DNA of 64,000 nt, taken from positions 1,003,713 through 1,067,712 of the forward strand of contig NW_009799179.1 in assembly GCF_000213175.1 (NCBI RefSeq), given 5' to 3'. Each line of letters begins with the position of its first letter. Within the stretch, counting starts at the first letter, position 1. Below the pieces are notes generated by a model, which saw only the letters and a program-made list of their open reading frames with translations, did no database searches and was not told the DNA's origin. Below, one piece after another: positions 60,092 to 64,000 of the stretch. This stretch comes from Neurospora tetrasperma FGSC 2508 (taxonomy: Eukaryota; Ascomycota; Sordariomycetes; Sordariales; Sordariaceae). A program made the position numbers and the translations under genes.

Positions 60092-62038
60092 ATGCTGGAG
60101 AAGCCCGAGGCCAAAGCCCCATGGCTGGCCACAGTATCAAACAGGTTCAGGAAAGGAGGGAAGCTCCAACCATTCAGGTTGCTGAGGCAGGACATACACA
60201 ACCTACGCCAGAGATATGTTTCGGATTGGACAGTCTTCAACCAACTGGTTGTCGCCAGTGCCGTCTATGTTTTCTTCACCAATATCCTCCCGGGCATCAC
60301 CTTTGCCAATGATCTCTTTGTCCTCACCGGAGAATCATGGGGCACCATCGAAGTTGTCTTTAGCACTGGCCTTTGCGGCCTCATCTTCTCCCTCTTCTCT
60401 GCACAGCCCTTGACTATCTTGGGTGTCACTGGTCCCTTTTCCGTTCTGGCGGAGAACATGTACAAGCTATGTACAAATAACTTTCATGTAAGTGACCTAC
60501 CTATGTTCAACCATGACAAGAAAACATCGACTAACATCATCAAGGTCCCCTTCCTCCCGGTCATGGCCTGGTCCCTCATCCACTCCGCCTGGATGCACTA
60601 CCTTCTCGCCATCTTTAACGCCCACGACTACACCATGCAATATGTCACCGACTTCAGCGCCGATATCTTCTCCCTCCTTAATTCCGTCATCTACTTCCAC
60701 AAGGCCAGTCTCGAGCTCAAACGAAATCACGACAATGTTCCCTTCGACGCCTTCCTCTATTCCATCATTGGGGCCTTTGGCACCTGCCTCATGGCCATCT
60801 TTCTGTCTACCGCACTCGAATGGAAGCCCTTGTTCGGGCGCATCATCCGCATGGGACTAGCCGAGTACGCGGCTGCCATCTCCATCATCTTCTTTATCGG
60901 CGTCCCGTACATGGGCGAGCTAGCGAATCTCGATCACGAGCGCCTTTCCATCCAAAAGACGTTTCGACCCACCAGCCCGGCCCGTGACACGTTCTTCGTG
61001 AGGTTCTGGGAGGTGCCACTGGAGTGGGTGTTCATCTCCATCATCCCCGGCGCCATCATCACGGTGCTGTTCTACTTTGACCACGAGATCAGCAGCATCA
61101 TCTGCACTGTTGAGCGCTACGGCGTGAAGAAGCCGGGCGGGTACGCTTGGGACATTGTCCTGCTGGGCACGACCACTGCGCTTTGTGGAATCCTGGGTAT
61201 TCCGCCTGCGAACGGCTTGTTGCCGCAGGCGCCTTTGCATTCAGAGTCTCTGCGGCATTGGGTGGAAGTTGACGACGATGATGATGAAGACTCCGACACC
61301 CCCCTTACGACGACCTCTAATAATCCTCCCCAGTCAGCTACAGCCACAGCCACAACCTCACCCTCACCCTCAACCTCCTCCTCTTCCACAACCTTATCAT
61401 CCCCCAACATCGACGACGCCCCCAGAAAGAAGAAACTCGTTCCCCGCGTCCACGAACAGCGCTACTCTCCCCTTCTCCAATCCGCCATGATCCTCGTCTT
61501 CATCAGCCCCCCCTTCCAACACCTCCTCGGCTTCACCCCCACCTCCGTCTTAGCCGGTCTATTCATGTACATGGGCTACCAATCGCTCTCCGTCAACCCC
61601 ATCCTCCCTCGCTTCTTCGAAATGCTTTCCCCGCCCTCGGAACTCCCGCCCTTGCCCAACCCGCAAATCTCACGATGGGCGGTGCACGGGTATACCCTCA
61701 CCCAAATCGTGCTGACGGGCATCATTTTCGGCGTGACCTTGACGGTCGCGGCGCCGGGGTTTCCGGTGATTATTATCATTTTGGTCCCTGTGAGGCTGTG
61801 GATCATGAATAGGATTTGGGGCAGGGAGACGTTGAGGTTTGTGGACGGGTGGGCGTGTAGGCCGGGGAAGCCGGAGGATAGTGAGGAGGAAAAAGCAGCG
61901 AGGGGGGAAGGAGAGAGGAGTGGCGGCGATGAGAATGTGAGTGCGAGCGCAAATGTGGGTGAGGACGATGTGGAGAGGGGACTGGCGATGACGTCGACGG
62001 GGATCATCAGTGAGGGTGTGAGGGAGAAGCAGAGGTGA
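60092..62038 (+). CDS. BOR1: BOR1-like anion (borate/bicarbonate family) transporter
   Basis: Membrane transporter of the SLC4 anion-exchanger family; the yeast relative exports borate across the plasma membrane. Exons 60092-60487 and 60545-62038 give 629 residues; the first ATG is at 60092 (MLEKPEAKAPWLATV). Membrane segments and family motifs include DWTVFNQLVVASAVYVFFT, ILPGITFANDLF, and the SAQPLTILGVTGPFSVLAEN helix pair, which is highly conserved in SLC4 proteins. Further conserved segments include GVPYMGEL, IIPGAIITVLFYFDHE and LGIPPANGLLPQAPLHSESL. An acidic and Ser/Thr-rich insert (about residues 375-425) lies in a cytosolic loop, and the tail is hydrophilic. The 57-nt intron is a multiple of three and has no stop, so retention would add 19 residues without breaking the protein. 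It has a GTAAGT donor, a CTAAC branch point and a CAAG acceptor. Confidence 0.9.
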   Translation: MLEKPEAKAPWLATVSNRFRKGGKLQPFRLLRQDIHNLRQRYVSDWTVFNQLVVASAVYVFFTNILPGITFANDLFVLTGESWGTIEVVFSTGLCGLIFSLFSAQPLTILGVTGPFSVLAENMYKLCTNNFHVSDLPMFNHDKKTSTNIIKVPFLPVMAWSLIHSAWMHYLLAIFNAHDYTMQYVTDFSADIFSLLNSVIYFHKASLELKRNHDNVPFDAFLYSIIGAFGTCLMAIFLSTALEWKPLFGRIIRMGLAEYAAAISIIFFIGVPYMGELANLDHERLSIQKTFRPTSPARDTFFVRFWEVPLEWVFISIIPGAIITVLFYFDHEISSIICTVERYGVKKPGGYAWDIVLLGTTTALCGILGIPPANGLLPQAPLHSESLRHWVEVDDDDDEDSDTPLTTTSNNPPQSATATATTSPSPSTSSSSTTLSSPNIDDAPRKKKLVPRVHEQRYSPLLQSAMILVFISPPFQHLLGFTPTSVLAGLFMYMGYQSLSVNPILPRFFEMLSPPSELPPLPNPQISRWAVHGYTLTQIVLTGIIFGVTLTVAAPGFPVIIIILVPVRLWIMNRIWGRETLRFVDGWACRPGKPEDSEEEKAARGEGERSGGDENVSASANVGEDDVERGLAMTSTGIISEGVREKQR

Positions 62039-62699
62039 TCTTGGATGATTTTGTGGTGAATGTTTCAAGGGTTTGTTTTGCTGTATTACGCGAGTGAAGG
62101 AAAAAAAGTTTGAAGGGGGTGTAGTTGAAAGTTGGACGGATGATACATGTACGGCGATGAATTCGACACGATAATGATTTAATAGTATAGCATGAGCATG
62201 AACAGGCAGGGCATAGTACGAGCATAGCATCGAAGGCCAAATAACAACGATAGAGCATGATGGTTGATACCCACAAGCGAACGAAATAGCATCATGGCAA
62301 AAAACCTAGGCAATGAAATTCTTGAAAACTCTATACTCCGTTATCAATGATACCCACGCCGTCCTAGATACTACCAGAACCAATTATCCTATTTAAACCA
62401 AGAAAAACGCCCCAAAAAATGCATCGCTGGCCTCACCACCCATTCGCCCACGTCGTCAGTAGGTGGAAGGGAGGATACAGCTATCCCGAGTACTCTCGAT
62501 ATAAACTTGAAAGCATCCAATCATCGCAAAAACCTGCCTAATGATAGCACCGTTCTGCCCGAGAAAACACCAAGACAAAGGAAAGTGGAAAAGAAAAAGA
62601 AACCCAAAAACGAAAACATGGAAGTTATCATCAGCCTTTATCCGACGTAATCCATGCCACATGCACATCAAGTTGAACATCCATTATCCGCTCATTGTA
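62039..62699. other. Convergent 3' intergenic region
   Basis: It lies between the stop codons of the BOR1-like and CTI6-like genes. No gene is seen; it presumably holds both 3' untranslated regions. Confidence 0.6.
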
Positions 62700-64000
62700 T
62701 CACACTGTATACTCCTGCTGCCACTTGACCAACCTCCGGGTCAAGCTGTCCATCATCTCCACGCAGCTGAGGTCCTTGAAATCCTTTCCTAGCTGCCCTT
62801 CTGAAGTCATGACAGCGGCTGGGGTCGAGCAATTGACCCCGAGCATGCCTGTTGCCGACCCTGGCTTTTCACAGTCAGTTGCTAATTGTGGTGCGACGCT
62901 GTTGCCGTTTGTCTTGTCGTCATCCGATGGTGACTCGCCAGCAAGCTCAACTTGGGTTCGCGAAATGAAGTCAAGGAGTGCTGCGGCCCTCCTCTTCATG
63001 TCAGTCATGGTGATCTTGCTGTTCATCCCACCCTTATTCTTCCCGTGTTTTCCGTGTCCAGTAGCCTTCTCTTCGGCCTTACTTGGCTTCGGAGGAGGCG
63101 GTACTTCAGCTGGTGCCTCCCCTGACTGTGATCTTGCAGGTGATGGCTCGTTGTCATCACGTGTGTATTGATTGCGACCCTTCTTCTTATGTGATCGCTT
63201 CTTCTCAATCTTGGCCGTGGGAGTAGCTGCAGCGGGAGGGTCTTCCGGAGTCGACTGTGAGGCAGGAGGGGGCTCGGGTACCGCTGGTGGTTGCTCTTCT
63301 TGTTCTGCCGGTTCTTCCGCAGCGGCAGGGGTAGCCATAGTAGTAGTAGTGGTAGTCGTTGTAGTGGTCACGGCGGTGGCGGCTGCGACCGGTGTCGTTG
63401 TAGCGGGCGTCTTGTTCACTGCCGCACGAGCTGCTAGTGGTAACTCGTCCGAAGGGTCTGAATCTGTATCTGTGTCAATTTCAGATGCCTTCGCGAGAGT
63501 CGTGGCTTTCGTACCATCAGCTCGCCGGCGCTCAGCTCTACCCTTTCGCTTGTTTGCTGCCTCAGCCCTTTGTCGTTCGCGTTCTTCTTTTTCAGTTGTC
63601 TTCTCGGTACGCAGAGTGCGGCCTGCTGCGCCGCCCCGCGATCTAGACTTTGCACCATTCCGCGTTGTTGTGCCGGCGTCGTCAGAGTCTTCAGTGGTCT
63701 TGTCGAGGCTAGGAGAGGCCGATCGAGAGCTCGTCCTCTGCCTCTTGTTTTCTGACTTTCTTGAAGAGGGTCAGCGGTTATTGATGTCGGGCAGCGTAGG
63801 ACGTGGACCTACTCTTCGCTATCGCTTCTGCCTCGCTTTGTTCTTCTCGTGGTAGTTTCGGGTTGTTCAGAAGCTGCATCTTCTTTGCTTGCTTCAATCG
63901 CCCGTCTCAGGGCTTCAGCTTCGTCGTAGTCAGCTCCTCGGCTGTTCATTGTAGATCTTCGCTTCGACGCGGAGGAAGTGGTCGTACCACGTCCGTTGCG
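62700..64000 (-). CDS. CTI6: CTI6-like PHD-finger regulator, C-terminal part (runs off the window)
   Basis: Partial gene. It enters from beyond 64000, has an intron at 63760-63812 (GTAGGT donor, CAAG acceptor) and stops at 62700. The visible part contains RRSTMNSRGADYDEAEALRR, then a long Lys/Arg/Glu-rich stretch (KTTEKEERERQRAEAANKRK), a low-complexity Thr/Pro/Ala region, and two C-terminal blocks, KITMTDMKRRAAALLDFISR and CVEMMDSLTRRLVKWQQEY. From memory this combination matches filamentous-fungal PHD-finger proteins related to yeast Cti6 of the Rpd3L histone-deacetylase complex. The PHD finger would lie upstream, outside this window, so the name is a moderate-confidence inference. Thr codons at 63335-63370 form a repeat that probably varies in length. 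Confidence 0.6.

Overview
The window is eukaryotic nuclear DNA from a filamentous ascomycete, most likely a Neurospora or Sordaria species. Genes carry short introns (about 50 to 250 nt) with GTAAGT-, GTATGT- or GTACGT-type donors, CTAAC/CTGAC-like branch points and CAG/TAG acceptors. Genes are well separated, and the predicted Cu/Zn superoxide dismutase matches, from memory, the Neurospora crassa SOD-1 almost residue for residue. About 755 bases (13804-14558) are an assembly gap of N. I see no transposon, CRISPR array, origin or rRNA gene.

Layout, left to right: a gene-poor 6.8 kb with simple repeats; an annexin (6818-9230, minus); a putative single-pass membrane protein with a duplicated motif (about 11375-12275, minus); the gap; GPI2 of GPI-anchor synthesis (15256-17343, plus), convergent with transaldolase (17900-19325, minus); Tudor-SN/SND1 (21255-23969, minus); sod-1 (25914-26823, minus); a 101-residue conserved-looking unknown (28801-29168, minus); a Rom2-type Rho GEF (30576-35865, plus), convergent with an AreA-GATA-like-domain (DUF1752) protein (37454-39361, minus); 4.4 kb without a recognised gene; a mitochondrial-type short-chain dehydrogenase (43726-45280, minus); methylcrotonyl-CoA carboxylase beta (46571-48463, minus), head to head with isovaleryl-CoA dehydrogenase (49090-50517, plus); 3.4 kb without a recognised gene; a Nudix hydrolase (53916-54524, plus); a dienelactone-hydrolase-family protein (55495-56615, plus); tRNA-Ser(AGA) (56763-56844, plus); an MTG1-type circularly permuted GTPase (57332-58615, minus); a BOR1/SLC4-type anion transporter (60092-62038, plus); and the 3' part of a CTI6-like gene that runs off the right edge (62700 to beyond 64000, minus).

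The one clear functional pairing is the divergent MCC-beta/isovaleryl-CoA dehydrogenase pair, which encodes consecutive steps of mitochondrial leucine breakdown and shares a 626 bp promoter region. The rest is ordinary housekeeping: cell-wall and GPI-anchor synthesis (GPI2, Rho GEF), pentose phosphate and oxidative defence (transaldolase, SOD), RNA biology (SND1), mitochondrial ribosome assembly (MTG1) and chromatin (CTI6-like). I found no convincing new multi-gene system. The best leads are single-gene: an open frame continuing 74 codons past the stop of the DUF1752 protein, the membrane protein with the repeated TELGELGVGIPS motif, a 19-nt microexon in transaldolase, very large low-complexity insertions in GPI2, and an annexin intron whose obvious splice sites do not keep frame. 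All exon boundaries were inferred by eye from splice consensus and frame, without transcript data.
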